Below are positions 1-11,160 of a stretch of DNA of 64,000 nt, piece after piece; the first letter of the stretch is position 1; each line of letters begins with the position of its first letter. Made by a program: the position numbers and the translations under genes. Under the pieces are notes generated by a model that saw nothing but the letters and a program-made list of their open reading frames with translations, was not told the DNA's origin and searched no databases. The DNA is from Carex sylvatica (taxonomy: Eukaryota; Streptophyta; Magnoliopsida; Poales; Cyperaceae): assembly GCA_964058845.1 (NCBI GenBank), contig CAXKVR010000255.1, positions 25,793 through 89,792 on the forward strand. The letters run 5' to 3'.

Positions 1-159
1 AAAATCTAAATATGTATGAAATTAAAGCATAGACCTACTAATTCAAATCTGAATTTGCATTACCTCAGTATACTCGGAAAGATTTGCAGATGGTTTGACT
101 GACTGACAGCTGCTCTGAATGACTGTTGGGCTATACGTCTTTTCTTGTTGGCCCATGGT

Positions 160-1505
160 CTACTGAAGCATTATTGCAAGCTTAGCTTTCATTTCTTCTT
201 TCATTTCTGGTCGCAATCTCTGCTCCATTCCTCTTACTCTCTCCTCCACTCTTTGATCCACTCTCGCATCAAATTCTTCTTCGGATCTCGAGTAAGTAAC
301 AGTGTGTTTCCTCCTTATCGAGCTCTTACCGAATGCTGTTGTAATTGGAAGCAGACCGCCCACTCCTCTCACCCTCCCGGGATGTTCCCGATTTGGCAGA
401 GATTTTCCCAGAACATCATTGTATCGTACGACGGCCAACTGGCCTTGTTTAAAGGCCGCTTCTTGTTCTTCCTGAAATGACAACATAAATGTTATAACAA
501 AATAAATTAAAGTTGAAGTTTCAATAAATGACAATATCTAAATACTCACAATTCTAGTGATAACCGGTAAGTATGTTTCTGGATAAAAGCGTTCATTGGT
601 CTCTTCTGAGAGCTTCTGTCTTCCTAGTTTCCACGTGACGTGCCTATGCTCAACCGACAAATCAATAAGCTCCTCTGGTGTCAATGTAGTACCAGTTGAC
701 CCTTGGGAAGACGGATCACTAGATGCTTTCTCGTTTGCAATCGTCTGCATAGCATCTCTGAGTCTACTCTGAAAACCCTCACCGGTATAACCTCTGGATC
801 CTAAGAAATGCGGATACTCGTTGTGGGCCTGATTCGCCTTTCCAATCTGGCTGGAATCCTACAATTTGAACAAAGAAACAATTAGTCTCAATTATAAAAA
901 AATTTGAATTCTTAATTAATTATACATAAGGTAGGTGGTTCATAGTAACTATCATACAGTAAATTTCTCCGTCTCTCGGTACTTGCAAAATTCTTCCCAG
1001 TCTTGTTCTTCAATCTGGAGCTTACCAAAATCGGGCGTCTCACCCTTGCGCCACACTTTAGTCATTTCGGTTCGCCACTTCCGGTGACAAGTAGACATTT
1101 TCTGATAATAATATTTCTGCACCTCTTCGTTGTCGATTATGCCCCAGTCCACCTTACAAACAAATAGAAATAAAAAATTTAGAGTTAGTTAATATCAAAA
1201 GAAATCTTGTGAAATTAGCAGCAAAATTTGTTTACCTTAAGTATTTCCCATATTTTTTGCTTTTTCTCATCTGGAACATCTTTCCATCGTTGGAACCTTA
1301 GAGAAACATTTCTTCTTACCAATATCCCAAATTCTGTTGCAAAACTCGTCGTATCTCGAGTAACAACCGGCCTGTAAAATTTGTCAAGTTCCAGCTGTTT
1401 GTCTTTCTCGTTGAACTTCTCCTTAATTTTGTTAGGCCCTCTTCTTTTCTTCTTAGCTGAGACTATGTCACCATCACCTTCCATATCTGAAGAAAGAATT
1501 AGCAA
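160..1505 (-). CDS. CACTA tnpA-like protein (Transposase_24, Ptta/En/Spm type)
   Basis: At least four exons on the minus strand can be joined at GT-AG borders: about 1505-1236, 1152-958, 858-550 and 471-160 (stop TAG at 160-162). A likely start is the Met at about 1487 (MEGDGDIV), with a basic KKKRRGPNK segment soon after it that could be a nuclear signal. The middle exons carry the features of plant Ptta/En/Spm transposases: FRYPVV-like start, SLRFQRWKDVP, KMSTCHRKWRTEM, and a run of charged residues ending with coiled-coil character (EEFDARVDQRVEERVRGMEQR). Proteins of this class bind subterminal repeats of their own element; here matching repeats lie between this gene and the transposase gene. 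Whether the first exon is complete is uncertain. No stop codon interrupts the exons. Confidence 0.7.
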
Positions 1506-2434
1506 TTAGGATTAACTCAATGCCAAATAAAATTTGATAATACTTGAGCGATACCATATAAAATTAGCAATATCATTTGGAACAATTAAATAGGCATATT
1601 TGAGTAAAAAGGTTTAACAATATTTCGATTATAACTCAATTAAGCAACTAGGGTTAACAATATTCCGAATTAGCAACTAGGGTTAACTCTATGCCAAATA
1701 AATTAAATTACTAATACTTGAGCAATACCATATAAAATTCTCACAATGCCTTGGTACCAAGTATACTTGAGTAGCTAGGGTGAACAATCAAAGTTTAACA
1801 ATTTCAAATAAGCAATTTCTAATAAGCAAATAAGAGGATTGCTAACAATTTGTAATAAGCCTTGGTACTAATTTTTTAAATAATTTGTAATAAGCAACAA
1901 TTTCTAATTAGCAACAAGACATTATGAGTTTGTAAGCCGAATTTCTAATAAACCAAATTAGCAATAATTTCTAATAAACCGAATTAGCAACAATTTATAA
2001 TCCGAATTAACAACAATTTCTAATCCGAATTTTCCAAAATTTCTAAACAATTCATACTAAATTGATTTTGTTAAAGGGAGAGGGAGAGGGAGAGGGGACT
2101 TACCCGAGTTTGAGAAGGAGAGGGAGGCGGAGCCAACGAGCCGACGGTGGGGTGGAAGAGAGACGCACGGCGGGGTGGAACGAACCGACGGACTAGGGTT
2201 TTGAGAAGGAGAGGAAGAGAGACGCACGGTGGAGCTGGAGGAAGGGAGGCCACGGTTTTGAAACTTGTGAGGTCACGGCGGAGCTAGGGTTTTGAAACTT
2301 GTGAAATTTTTGGCTAAGTGCTTGAGGAGAAGAGGAAGAGAGGAGAGGCCACGGTTTTGAGGAGAAGAGGAAGGGAAGCCATGGTTTTGAAATTTTTTCC
2401 AAATTTTGGCTAAGTGAACCGGCGCCCTAATAGA
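1506..2434. other. Upstream region of the tnpA-like gene with GA-rich tract
   Basis: From about 1506 to 2060 the sequence is AT-rich and contains degenerate short repeats of a TTTCTAATAAGCAA kind. From 2075 to 2370 it turns GA-rich on the plus strand (CT-rich in the direction of transcription), beginning with a small GGGAGA microsatellite and holding repeats of GGCCACGGTTTTGAGGAG. A pyrimidine-rich leader would suit the 5-prime untranslated region of the minus-strand gene. The open frames found there are low-complexity and I do not regard them as coding. Confidence 0.4.
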
Positions 2435-2895
2435 GTATCAAGATCGGTTCTAACTACAGAACCGATCCTGATGCCTATCTGGATCGGTTCTTTAGTAAGA
2501 AACCGATCCAGATAGGCATCAGGATCGGTTCTGTAGTTAGAACCGATCTTGATACGTTTTTAATACTTTTTTAAATTTAAAAATAAAACGGTGCCCCCAA
2601 TAGAGTATCAAGATCGGTTCCAACCTCAGAACCGATCCTGATACTTATCTGGATCAGCTCTTTAGTAAGGAACCGATCCAGATAGGCATCAGGATCGGTT
2701 CTGTAGTTAGAACCGATCTTGATACTTTTTTAATACTTTTTTTAATTTAAAAATAAACCGGTGCCCCCAATAGAGTATCAAGATCGGTTCAAACCTCAGA
2801 ACCGATCCTGATGCTTATCTGGATCAGTTCTTTAGTAAGGAACCGATCCATATACACATCAGGATCAGTTCTGAAGTTAGAACCGATCTTGATAC
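2435..2895. repeat. Three tandem palindromes of the CACTA motif
   Basis: Three copies of a 121-bp near-perfect palindrome lie at 2435-2555, 2605-2725 and 2775-2895, at an exact 170-bp period. Each runs from GTATCAAGATCGG to its complement and contains four copies of the GATCGGTTC element in alternating orientation. The spacers share a CGGTGCCCCCAATAGA segment. The motif is the one repeated at the ends of the CACTA elements of this window, so these are probably additional transposase-binding sites between the two transposon genes. Copy 1 is closest to a perfect palindrome; copies 2 and 3 have a few changes in one arm. Confidence 0.85.
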
Positions 2896-2910
2896 TCTAT
2901 TAAATTTAAA

Positions 2911-3180
2911 TATGATAATAAATATGTATAAGTTATCAGATATTTTGAATGTTATTTTTTAAAATAATTTTATAAATAATTTACAAATAACTTATATAAT
3001 ATATAAATAATGTATATGTTATGATATTATATGATAATAAATATGTATAAGTTATCAGATATTTAGAATGTTATTTTTTAAAATAATTTTATAAATAATT
3101 TACAAATAACTTATATAATTTATAAATAATGTATATGTTATGATATTATATGTATAAGTTATCATATTTTGATATATAAA
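2911..3180. repeat. AT-rich tandem repeat, about 119-bp period
   Basis: Two near-identical AT-rich units start at 2911 and 3030 (both begin TATGATAATAAATATGTATA) and a partial third follows at about 3150. They differ by only a few bases. No coding potential. They sit just inside the triple palindrome of the CACTA element. Confidence 0.75.
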
Positions 3181-3499
3181 TGATTTTTTAAATATTTTTT
3201 TTAAAAATAAGTTATCATATTTTGATATATAAATTACATTTTAAAACTTATTTGATTATTATTTTTAGTGGTTTGAAAATTTCAAAACTAAATAAATTTC
3301 ATGCTTCTTAATTGAAATCTTATTTGATGTGACAAATATTTGTAGCTTACATTTAACTAGATAATTTATGAAGAAAAGCATTTTTTTTAGAAATAATTTT
3401 TAGAGAGTAATGTTCTTTAACATTTCTCATTATAATAATTTATTTTTAAAAAAATTTCTGGAATTTTTAAGAAGTAATTTATTAATGCACAATTTATAC

Positions 3500-3622
3500 A
3501 CACAAATATAGGGAAAACACCATCTGGATCGGTTCCTACCTCCAGAACCGATCCAGATACCTATCTGGATCGATTCTGGAGGTAGGAACCGATCCAGATG
3601 GTGTTCTTCCCTATATGTGTGG
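3500..3622. repeat. Palindrome with CACTA-type GATCGG motifs
   Basis: One more large inverted repeat, with arms of about 55-60 bp centred near 3561. It begins ACACACAAATATAGGGAA and ends with the near complement TTCTTCCCTATATGTGTG. The inner part carries CTGGATCGGTTCCTACC and its complement. It resembles the 2435-2895 units but has a different outer sequence, so it is a separate formation of the same binding motif. Confidence 0.75.
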
Positions 3623-3945
3623 TTTATATTTTTGTGTGTACATGTATACTTTTTTTAAAAATGAAAGTCAGAATGTGTATGTGTTATATTTTACCAGATG
3701 ATACGTATATACTAAATAGTAACATTAAAAATTAAAAAATTAAAAAATAAGCTAATAAATTTACATATAACATGAAAATAAATAAGTTACAAGAAACATT
3801 GAAGAATATATAACTTGCATGCATGCTTTTCATTGTCTAGTGTTTCAATGCATCCTGAAAAAAGAAAAATTTCTTAAGTCAACGATATTAAATAATAATA
3901 AATCACATTTTTTATATTTTTATATTTTGACATACCAATAAAAAT

Positions 3946-6900
3946 TTAGGGATTATTGCCAGTGGGAACTTCAATCCATTCTCCTTCATTGTGATCGTTG
4001 CGCGTGTGACTTGTCTTGTTATCCTCACCGGTTGGTAAAGATGCCATGCCAGTGGAAAACGGTGGTATCTCATCAAAATGATCGTACGCTTCTTCGTCTT
4101 CCACATTATCAATCCCGATGATACGTCTTTTACTAGAGAGGACAACATGTCTTGAACGATCGGCCGGATCAGTAACGTAGAACACTTGCGTGGCTTGTCT
4201 TGCAAGTATAAATGGATCGTCCTTGTATCCAGCCTTATTGAAATCCACTAGAATAAAACCATCTTCGTCGACTTTAACCCCCCTACGGTTATCGACCCAT
4301 TTACACATAAATAACAGAATGTTAAATTTTCTATAATCTACCTCCCAAATTTCTTCAACAAACCCGTAATATGACATTGATGCATGCGATGGTTCGGCAC
4401 CTTTAGGATCTGACAAATCACTCGAAACGGCTACTAACGTCACTCCACTGTTTTGCACGGTACTCTTTGAATCTTGATTTCTTGTGTAAAATGTGTACCC
4501 GTTGATGTCATATCCTTGGAAGGTCCTCACGACGTGGACTGGACCAAGAGCCAACAATTTCACAGTTTCTGTAATATTTTCTCCCTCTGGAGCTTGCACG
4601 ACTCTCCGTGTAAACCATCCTTTAAACTTTTTATTATGTTCGCTGATTAACCACTTGTTGGATTTCTTAGGATTCTGTTGCCGCAAGAGAGTCATATGCT
4701 CATCCCAAAAAGGATGAACATCAGTGAGGTGTTGCAAAACATGAAAATGTGCTAGTGACATCATTGTACTATCGAGCTCGATTAATTTCGCACCGATTGT
4801 GCCTACCCCATGAAGTCGACCCTCATGCCGAGATTTAGGGATGCCTATAGCTTTGACATCATCCATATAATTAGTACAAAACTCAATAACCTCTTCGGCA
4901 GCATAAGCTTTTACGATGCTTCCCTCAGGCCGATATCGATTCCTGACATATGCCTTTAACAATCCCATGTATCTCTCGAACGGATACATGTACCGCAAGA
5001 AAACAGGTCCGCACATCTTAATTTCTCTAATTAGGTAAACAATTAAATGAACCATGATATCAAAAAAAGATGGCGGAAAATACATTTCAAGATGACAAAG
5101 AGTGACAACAACCTCCTTCTGCAGAGCATCTAGCATATCGGGATCACTTACTTTGCAACATATGGCATTAAAGAAAAAACAAAGCTTCGTGATGGTCTGC
5201 CTAACACACTTTGGCAATATGTCCCGAATTGCAACAGGAAGAAGCTGTGTCATTAAAACATGACAGTCATGAGACTTCATTCCTGTCAATTTTAAATCTT
5301 CCAGTGAAACTAGGCTTTCAATATTCGAAGAATATCCAGATGGAACTTTGACACCATGAAGGCATTCCAATAAGCTTTTTTTCTCTGCTTTCGACAGCGT
5401 ATGCATTGCAGGTTTTAGATACGTACAAAATTTCCCATTTTCTCTTTCCTTCTCTGCTGGTTGTAGATCCGACCGTATGTTCAGGAATTGCATGTCTTTC
5501 CGAGCATTGATACCATCCTTAGTCTTACCCGGAATATTCAATAGTGTTCCAACTAGGCTATCACAGACATTTTTAACCACATGCATCACATCGAGACAGT
5601 GTCGAACATCTAAGTGCTGCCAGTATGGTAAATCCCAGAATATTGACCTCTTCTTCCAGCTAATTTTCGGTGCCCCTTTCTTTCTCACCACCTTCTTTTT
5701 AAATTTCCCAAATTGAACTTTGATATCGTTCACTCGCGAATAAACAGCTTTACCGGTCAACGGATAATTTACTCTGGTATTCTCGGTCTTTCCATTGAAT
5801 TCTTTCTTTCTCTTTCGGTGTGCATGGTTGGCAGGAAGAAATCTACGATGACCCATGTACACATTTTTAGAGGAATTAGGTAGCCACACATCGACTGTAT
5901 CGTCTAGGCAAACAGGGCATGCTTTCTCTCCTTTGACACTGTAACCCGACAAATTTCCATAAGCCGGAAAATCATTAATGGTGCAGAAAATTATGGCCCG
6001 TAAAGTAAATTTCTCCTTGCTGTATGCATCAAATATCTGCACTCCGGGTTGCCATAATTCTTTTAAATCATCGATCAATGGCGCTAGATACACATTGATC
6101 GCACAGGAATATATGCTACAAAGTTTCAGTATAGCAAGCTATACTTTTTAAACCTTTGTTATACTCTGTTAATTCAGATAGAAAGTGTACTATCCTGTCG
6201 TTGAGTATGCTCAGGTATCGATCCACAGGGACGGAAGAAAAACACTGGACTTATCCTAAAATAACTTGAAATTCTAGAAGTGAGAGAGATTGGTTTTGGG
6301 TTTAGTTCTAACAATTCTACTGATTTTTAACAAGTTTAAAAGACAATAAAAGATAATTAAAGTTGTTTCCAATTGATAAAAAGGAGTTTCCAGGGTTCAG
6401 ATTTCATTTCTGTTCAGTCTCAAGGCATACGGCCCGTACAGATTCCCGTACGGTCCGTATGGGACCTCAAGTTAATGCTGCAGCTACTGTTTTCTGTGTT
6501 GATACTGTGTTTAGGGTTTCTTTTGACCAGATCTAGATACCTAACCTCAACTTTCGCATTTTGGCCTAATACCCGATTACCGGACTCAAGTACTTCCCTC
6601 TTAGATGCGTTAAACCTCAACTTTCGCATTTTTGCCTAATTTATCTAAGTTACTTGTTAGTTTACTAAAAGTATCCAAGGACTTTCGCCTCAAGGAAAGT
6701 TTTGCTTTTCGGGTACTCCTTGGTTTCACCCTACTTCATATACTTTATTCGGTTGGAATGAATTTCATAGACTTGGCTCCTAACACTTAGATGTGCGCAT
6801 TCATCTAACGGGATGACTAATCAGATTCAAGCAAGCACAAATAGAGCAATAAAAATACTACATAACAAAGTAAAAACAAAGCGTTCAACACAAAATCCAA

Positions 6901-8796
6901 GTAGCATACAAGCAAAGCTAAACTAGAAACTACATCTTACCCCTAGAAACAAAGTAAATTAGCTACTCATGTTCATAAGATAACAAAAATAACAAGAAAT
7001 AAAAGAGTTCATGATAAAACAGTGAAAAATTCGAAGATCCGTTCAAAACTCGCGTTCTTCCCTTCTCTTCTTCTTTTTCCTCTTGTCCAAGCAAAACCTC
7101 TAATGAATAGAATGATGATGGATGGAAAGTTATTGATTGATTCCCCCTTTTTCTGCTGTGGAATATCTCCTTTAATGCCCCAGATCACGCCTCCAGGGGT
7201 TTCCTTTTCGGCTCCTCAAATCGTGCTCAATTCAGATTTCAGCTGGATTTTCCGAATCAGCGTTGTACGGCCCGTACAGGATCCCGTACGGACCGTATGC
7301 CTGGGCTTTGACTTGGAGACTTTGTGCCTCTTTTGTGGATCCTTCTGTGTGGTTGGGCAGATCTTGTACGGTCCGTACAGAATATCATACGGGCCGTATG
7401 AAAAGTAGTCAGATGCAGTTTTTCACCCTTTTTCCTGCAAAATACCAAACAAAGCATAGCAGTACCACATTTCATCAAAATATAAGTAAAAAGTCCACAT
7501 TCATAGGCTTTAAAACACATGTTTCATTGTAAATTAGGGCCATAATTTAGATATAATATGGAGATATCACACATCTATGTCGTTCCTGGGCTGTTTGGGT
7601 CCTGATATGAGCAAGGTCAACATGATGTATTTGCGTTTCATACATAACCAAGGCGGAAGATTATAAATGCACAATAAAACCGACCAACTACTGTGCTTGC
7701 TGCTCATGCTACTGTGCGAATTTATTCCATCTGCACTCAGCCCAAGCTTAAGATTTCTAGGGTCACATCCGAATTCGGGGAACTCTCTGTCAATATTTCT
7801 CCACTGAGGAGAATCAGCGGGGTGCCGTAATTTCCCGTCTTTTTTTCGGTTATCTGCATGCCAACGCACTAATTTTGCATCTTTAGCATTTGAGAACAAA
7901 CGTTTCAATCTCAGTTTCACGGGGAGGTACCACAATGCTTTTGCCGGAGGCCCTTTATTCGGTTTGTAATCACTTTTATCGCCGGTTAACTGCTTTGGTT
8001 TGTAACGTGATACACCATATTTTAGACACTCGTGAAGATCTTTATACTCAGATCGATATAATATACAATTATTTGGACACGCATGTACTCTTTGAACTTC
8101 TAAATCCACTGGGCACAATATTTTCTTCGCTTCATAAACATTTGGTGGTATCTCGTTTCCATCCAGAAGTATTTCTTTTAAAGTTTGTAATAACTCAGTA
8201 AAACTTCTATCACTCCAACCGTTAGATGCTTTAAGGTTATACAATTTTAATACACCTTTCAATTTTGAAAATTTAGAACAACCAGGATACAATTCCTTAT
8301 TAGAATCCTCATACAAATTCTCAAATAAACAATACTGCTTATCATTATCAAAATCCTCTTCTAAATCACGTAACATTTGATCAAAATTATCACATCTATC
8401 TACCACCATATCATCATTTTCTTCGGTATGGTATTCCTGATCCTCAGTACGAGCACCTACATCGGTTTCCAATCCCCGTAGATCATTCCCGTCATTTCTA
8501 CCGGTATGGTATTTTTGATGCTCAGTACCAGTACCTATGTCGGTTGGCAAACTCTCACCGTGCCATAACCAACACTTATATCCTTGCTTGAATCCACGAC
8601 GGATTAAATGGTTCCTCACTTGGTTCGAGTTGGAGAATTTTTGACCATTGTTACAATCACGGCAAGGACACGACATCAGTGCACTCCCCTTATTCGCCAT
8701 ATCTTCCGTAGCAACTCTGATAAATTCCTCGACACCTGTCATATATTCATCAGATAGACGTGATACTTCGTACATCCAACTGCGGCCCATCTGCAA
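3946..8796 (-). CDS. CACTA transposase (tnp2/tnpD family), split by a solo LTR
   Basis: Two long minus-strand open frames, 8796-7567 (409 residues) and 6093-3946, continue each other in frame across the LTR inserted at 6096-7569. The first has the N-terminal transposase-associated domain (MGRSWMY at the start, then the CPCRDCNN and WLWHGE motifs, residues about 3-80), an acidic linker, and the start of the tnp2 core with LSADGINSHSS, which holds the first catalytic Asp of the CACTA DDE fold. The second continues the core (YLAPLIDDLKELW, then LDVMHVVKNVCDSL with the second Asp), followed by DUF4218-like (CHLEMYFPPSFFD, MYPFERYMG) and DUF4216-like (WVDNRRGVKVDEDG) regions. There are no stops or frameshifts in about 1120 residues other than the LTR, so the gene was intact when hit. 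It cuts and pastes the element in the nucleus. The only lesion seen is the insertion. Confidence 0.92.
6096..7569 (-). mobile_element. Solo LTR of an Athila/Tat-like element inside the transposase gene
   Basis: The insert is flanked by the perfect 5-bp direct repeat CACAT (6091-6095 and 7570-7574) and has TG...CA ends: plus strand starts TGATCGCACAGG and ends GGAGATATCA. Removing it together with one CACAT restores the transposase frame. It is 1474 bp and shares its internal segments (TACAAAGTTTCAGTATAG near 6116, AGGTATCGATCC near 6212) and its right end with the LTR at 13217-14681, whose adjacent primer binding site and gag show minus-strand orientation. No gag or pol lies inside, hence a solo LTR formed by LTR-LTR recombination. 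Palindromic CGTACGG/CCGTACG words occur at 6430-6465 and 7265-7400. Confidence 0.93.
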
Positions 8797-8894
8797 TTAT
8801 AATAAAACATAATTAATTAAGAACAAGGTTGAAGAGCTTAGTTCTGTTCACAATATGGCTTACATGGGGCCGGGTTACCATCCTATCCCACTAT

Positions 8895-9083
8895 CTGAAT
8901 ACTTTGTCTCATTTAGGATGTGGCCACATGTTAGTCGTGTTTTAGCATTTAAGAAAATTTCGGCAGCATTTCCCCTTAGTTCCCCGAATCTCGGGGAACT
9001 AAGGGGAAATGCTGCCGAAATTTTCTTAAATGCTAAAACACGACTAACATGTGGCCACATCCTAAATGAGACAAAGTATTCAG
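8895..9083. repeat. Perfect inverted repeat, 93-bp arms with 3-bp loop
   Basis: The arm 8895-8987 is the exact reverse complement of 8991-9083, separated only by ATC. I compared the arms base by base and found no mismatch. It starts about 100 bp upstream of the transposase start on the minus strand, so it is probably in its promoter or leader. A transcript would fold into a 93-bp perfect hairpin. It may be a young foldback insertion or local inverted duplication; the absence of any mismatch implies recent origin or continuing gene conversion. Confidence 0.95.
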
Positions 9084-9118
9084 AGAGCAGTCCCAAAACG
9101 GGGACTATTCAAAATTAA

Positions 9119-10029
9119 TCCCTAATGGATTAATTTTGAACGGGTATCATGACCTGAAGGCATTAATAATGCGGTTGTGGCTCATAAGACAGTACTCTAG
9201 CTACATACTAACTAGCAAATATAAATACATCTCTTACAAAAAAAAAAATACATTAATTAATGCACAAAAATAATTAAACATGAAACTTCTAGGTTGTACT
9301 TACAACTTCTTTGGATGACGGATCGAGTGAGATGAAAATATATCGCTGCACCAAATATCTCAATAATAGCCAATCTACAAAATTAAACCATCGATCGGAA
9401 CCTAATTAAGAGATGTACATAACATGCATGTTATATATCCTACAACTTGAAATAACAAAAATGCTCATATAGCATATATATAGCAAACTCAAAAGCGTGT
9501 GCATGCAAAAATTAATCTTGAAATAAGAAGAGATATTCAAACTTATAAAGAAAATCTCTACCTATAAAGAATAACTCATATATATGTAGCTCATATATTA
9601 CCTCATATATAGCATATATGCTTATATATATATATGCATGTGCATCGAAGTCTCCACATATAAAAAAAAAACTTGAAATGAAAAGATGCTAGGTATTCAA
9701 ACTTATAATTAAAAGCTTGTGGAACTAACAAAAGAGCTCAATCAAGGCTATAAGGTTTAGATTTTGAGCGGGCCGGATCATAACTCACTTCTCATATATA
9801 TATAGGATTTAGGGTTTAGGGTTTCAACCGAATTAATTATAAAGCCAAAAAATGGTGCTCTACTAGTAATAACAAACTTGAGAAAAGAGATGATCAAATG
9901 TACCTCAGAAAAGAGAGGTGAGATAGCTGAAGTAATAATGTAGGCCGAAATAGCTGCTGCCCTAATTAAGAGAGGCAATAGAGGAAGAGAAACGAGATTC
10001 TGACAATAATGGGACTGAATTAACTTTTC
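9119..10029. other. Non-coding stretch between transposase start and right subterminal repeats
   Basis: AT-rich sequence with TATA-type microsatellite patches (9580-9640). It holds no coding frame I can support. It should contain the promoter and any leader exons of the minus-strand transposase gene, but I cannot place them. Confidence 0.4.
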
Positions 10030-11160
10030 ATATGCACTATTAGGATCGGTTGTTTATAAAAAACTGATCCTGATACTATCAGGATCGGTTTGTATAAACA
10101 ACTGATCCTAATAGTTGAACTATCAGGATCGGTTGTTTATAAACAACTGATCCTGATACTATCAGGATCGGTTTTTATAAACAACTGATCCTGATAGTAT
10201 CAGGATCAGTTGTTTATAAACAACCGATCCTAAAAGTATATTTCTTAAAAAATAACCAAAAATTGATACTAAAAAAATATTTCTTAAAAATTGATACTAA
10301 AAAGAATTATTTCTTAAAAATTGATACTAAAAATAATTATTTCTTAAATTATCTTATAAATTATTTTTTAAATTATTTTAATAAATTATATTATATAAAA
10401 AATTCGGGCCTAATCCTTATATCAAATAAAAAATTCTGCCATAATCCAAATATACTTGAAATTCGATGGAGCTTTTGGCAAACTGAAAGAAGGAAGATTT
10501 AAATTTCCAGAGAATAATATTTAAAAAGTAATTACTTGATTAAACGGACAGTACATGGGATTGAAGCAAATTGAGCACTTCAGGAAGTCGGTATGGATTG
10601 TGGCTATATCTCTTTCTTCTCTAATCTCATTTTGAGGAGATGTAGGGTTCAAAGTCTTTCCACCCTTGGTTTTACTCTGAGATGGAGAATTCAAAGTCTT
10701 TTCTCCCTTGATTTTATTCTGAGAAGACGGAGGGTTTAAAGTCTTTCCTCCTTCGTTAGTCTTTCTCCGCTTGGCCATTTCACCTTCGCCTTATGCGTTT
10801 ATTAATGTTATGATCTGATTAGATTTGTAAACAACGGTATGTGCTAGATTCGGACAATTTTGTATATATAACTCATATGTTTATTTTATGGAATAAAAAA
10901 AAATTATATCTTTCTAGTTTCTTAAAAAAATCTATTACTTTTCAAAAAAAACTACAATCTGTTCACTATCAGGATCAGTTGTTTAGAAGCAACTGATCCT
11001 GATAGTTCAACTATCAGGATCAGTTGTTTATAAAAACCGATCCTGATAGACCATTAGGATCGGTTTTGTTCAAAGAACCGATCCAGATATATATTAGTAT
11101 CAGTTGTTTCATATAACCGATCCAGATAGGCCGATCCTGATTCCTATTTTTCCACTAGTG
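10030..11160. repeat. Right subterminal repeat region and terminal inverted repeat
   Basis: Clusters of GGATCGGTTGTTTATAAA and its complement occur at 10030-10240 and 10965-11130, in head-to-head pairs that form small hairpins. The element ends at 11160 with CACTAGTG preceded by the A/T-rich inner TIR. Between the clusters lies the captured RING exon (10521-10778). The motif matches the palindromes at 2435-2895 and the ends of the element at 29520-33568. Confidence 0.85.
10521..10778 (-). pseudogene. Captured SINA-like RING E3 ligase first exon
   Basis: A minus-strand frame starts at 10778 with a basic MAKRRKTNEGG segment. Three imperfect repeats of about 14 residues (GGKTLNPPSSQ-like) follow, then DFLKCSICFNPMYCPFNQ. 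The last part matches the start of the RING in plant SEVEN-IN-ABSENTIA-like ubiquitin ligases (LxCxICFxPL...FQ), and it breaks at a GTAATT that looks like a splice donor exactly where the family continues with CxNGHxxC. The remaining RING cysteines and the SINA domain are not seen nearby. It lies inside the CACTA element close to its right end, so I read it as a host exon captured by the transposon. Identity rests on a short motif; the exon reading is inference. Confidence 0.55.

Larger units (their letters stand above)
1..11160 (-). mobile_element. CACTA (En/Spm) DNA transposon, left end outside window
   Basis: The right terminus is a CACTA inverted repeat: read on the minus strand it begins CACTAGTGGAAAAATAGG at 11160, followed inward by many short inverted copies of a GGATCGGTT motif (10965-11160, 10030-10240). 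Inside lie, in minus-strand order, a tnp2-type transposase gene (8796 to 3946), palindromic repeat arrays (3622 to 2435) and a Transposase_24-type gene (1505 to 160). This two-gene layout is that of autonomous CACTA elements, where tnpD is the catalytic transposase and tnpA binds the subterminal repeats. The same terminus and motif recur at 29520, 33568 and 18113, so one family is involved. The left terminus is not seen, so the 3-bp target duplication cannot be tested; the right flank is TGC. Confidence 0.9.

Noticed and set aside
145..480. Plus-strand open frame over the tnpA-like last exon
   Set aside because: It is the antisense shadow of the minus-strand exon, which has family motifs; the plus frame has none.
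2071..2402. Pro/Ser-rich minus-strand frames
   Set aside because: They arise from a GA-rich low-complexity tract; no domain and no conservation signal.
2435..2895. Regular spaced repeats as a CRISPR array
   Set aside because: Three palindromic units made of a transposon-end motif in a plant genome; spacers are also repeated.
8895..9083. Palindrome as a microRNA gene
   Set aside because: Perfect 93-bp arms with a 3-base loop are unlike miRNA precursors, which have mismatches and larger loops; siRNA source or foldback is more likely.
9800..9822. Telomere-like TTTAGGG units
   Set aside because: Only two to three units within AT-rich transposon sequence; not an interstitial telomere array.
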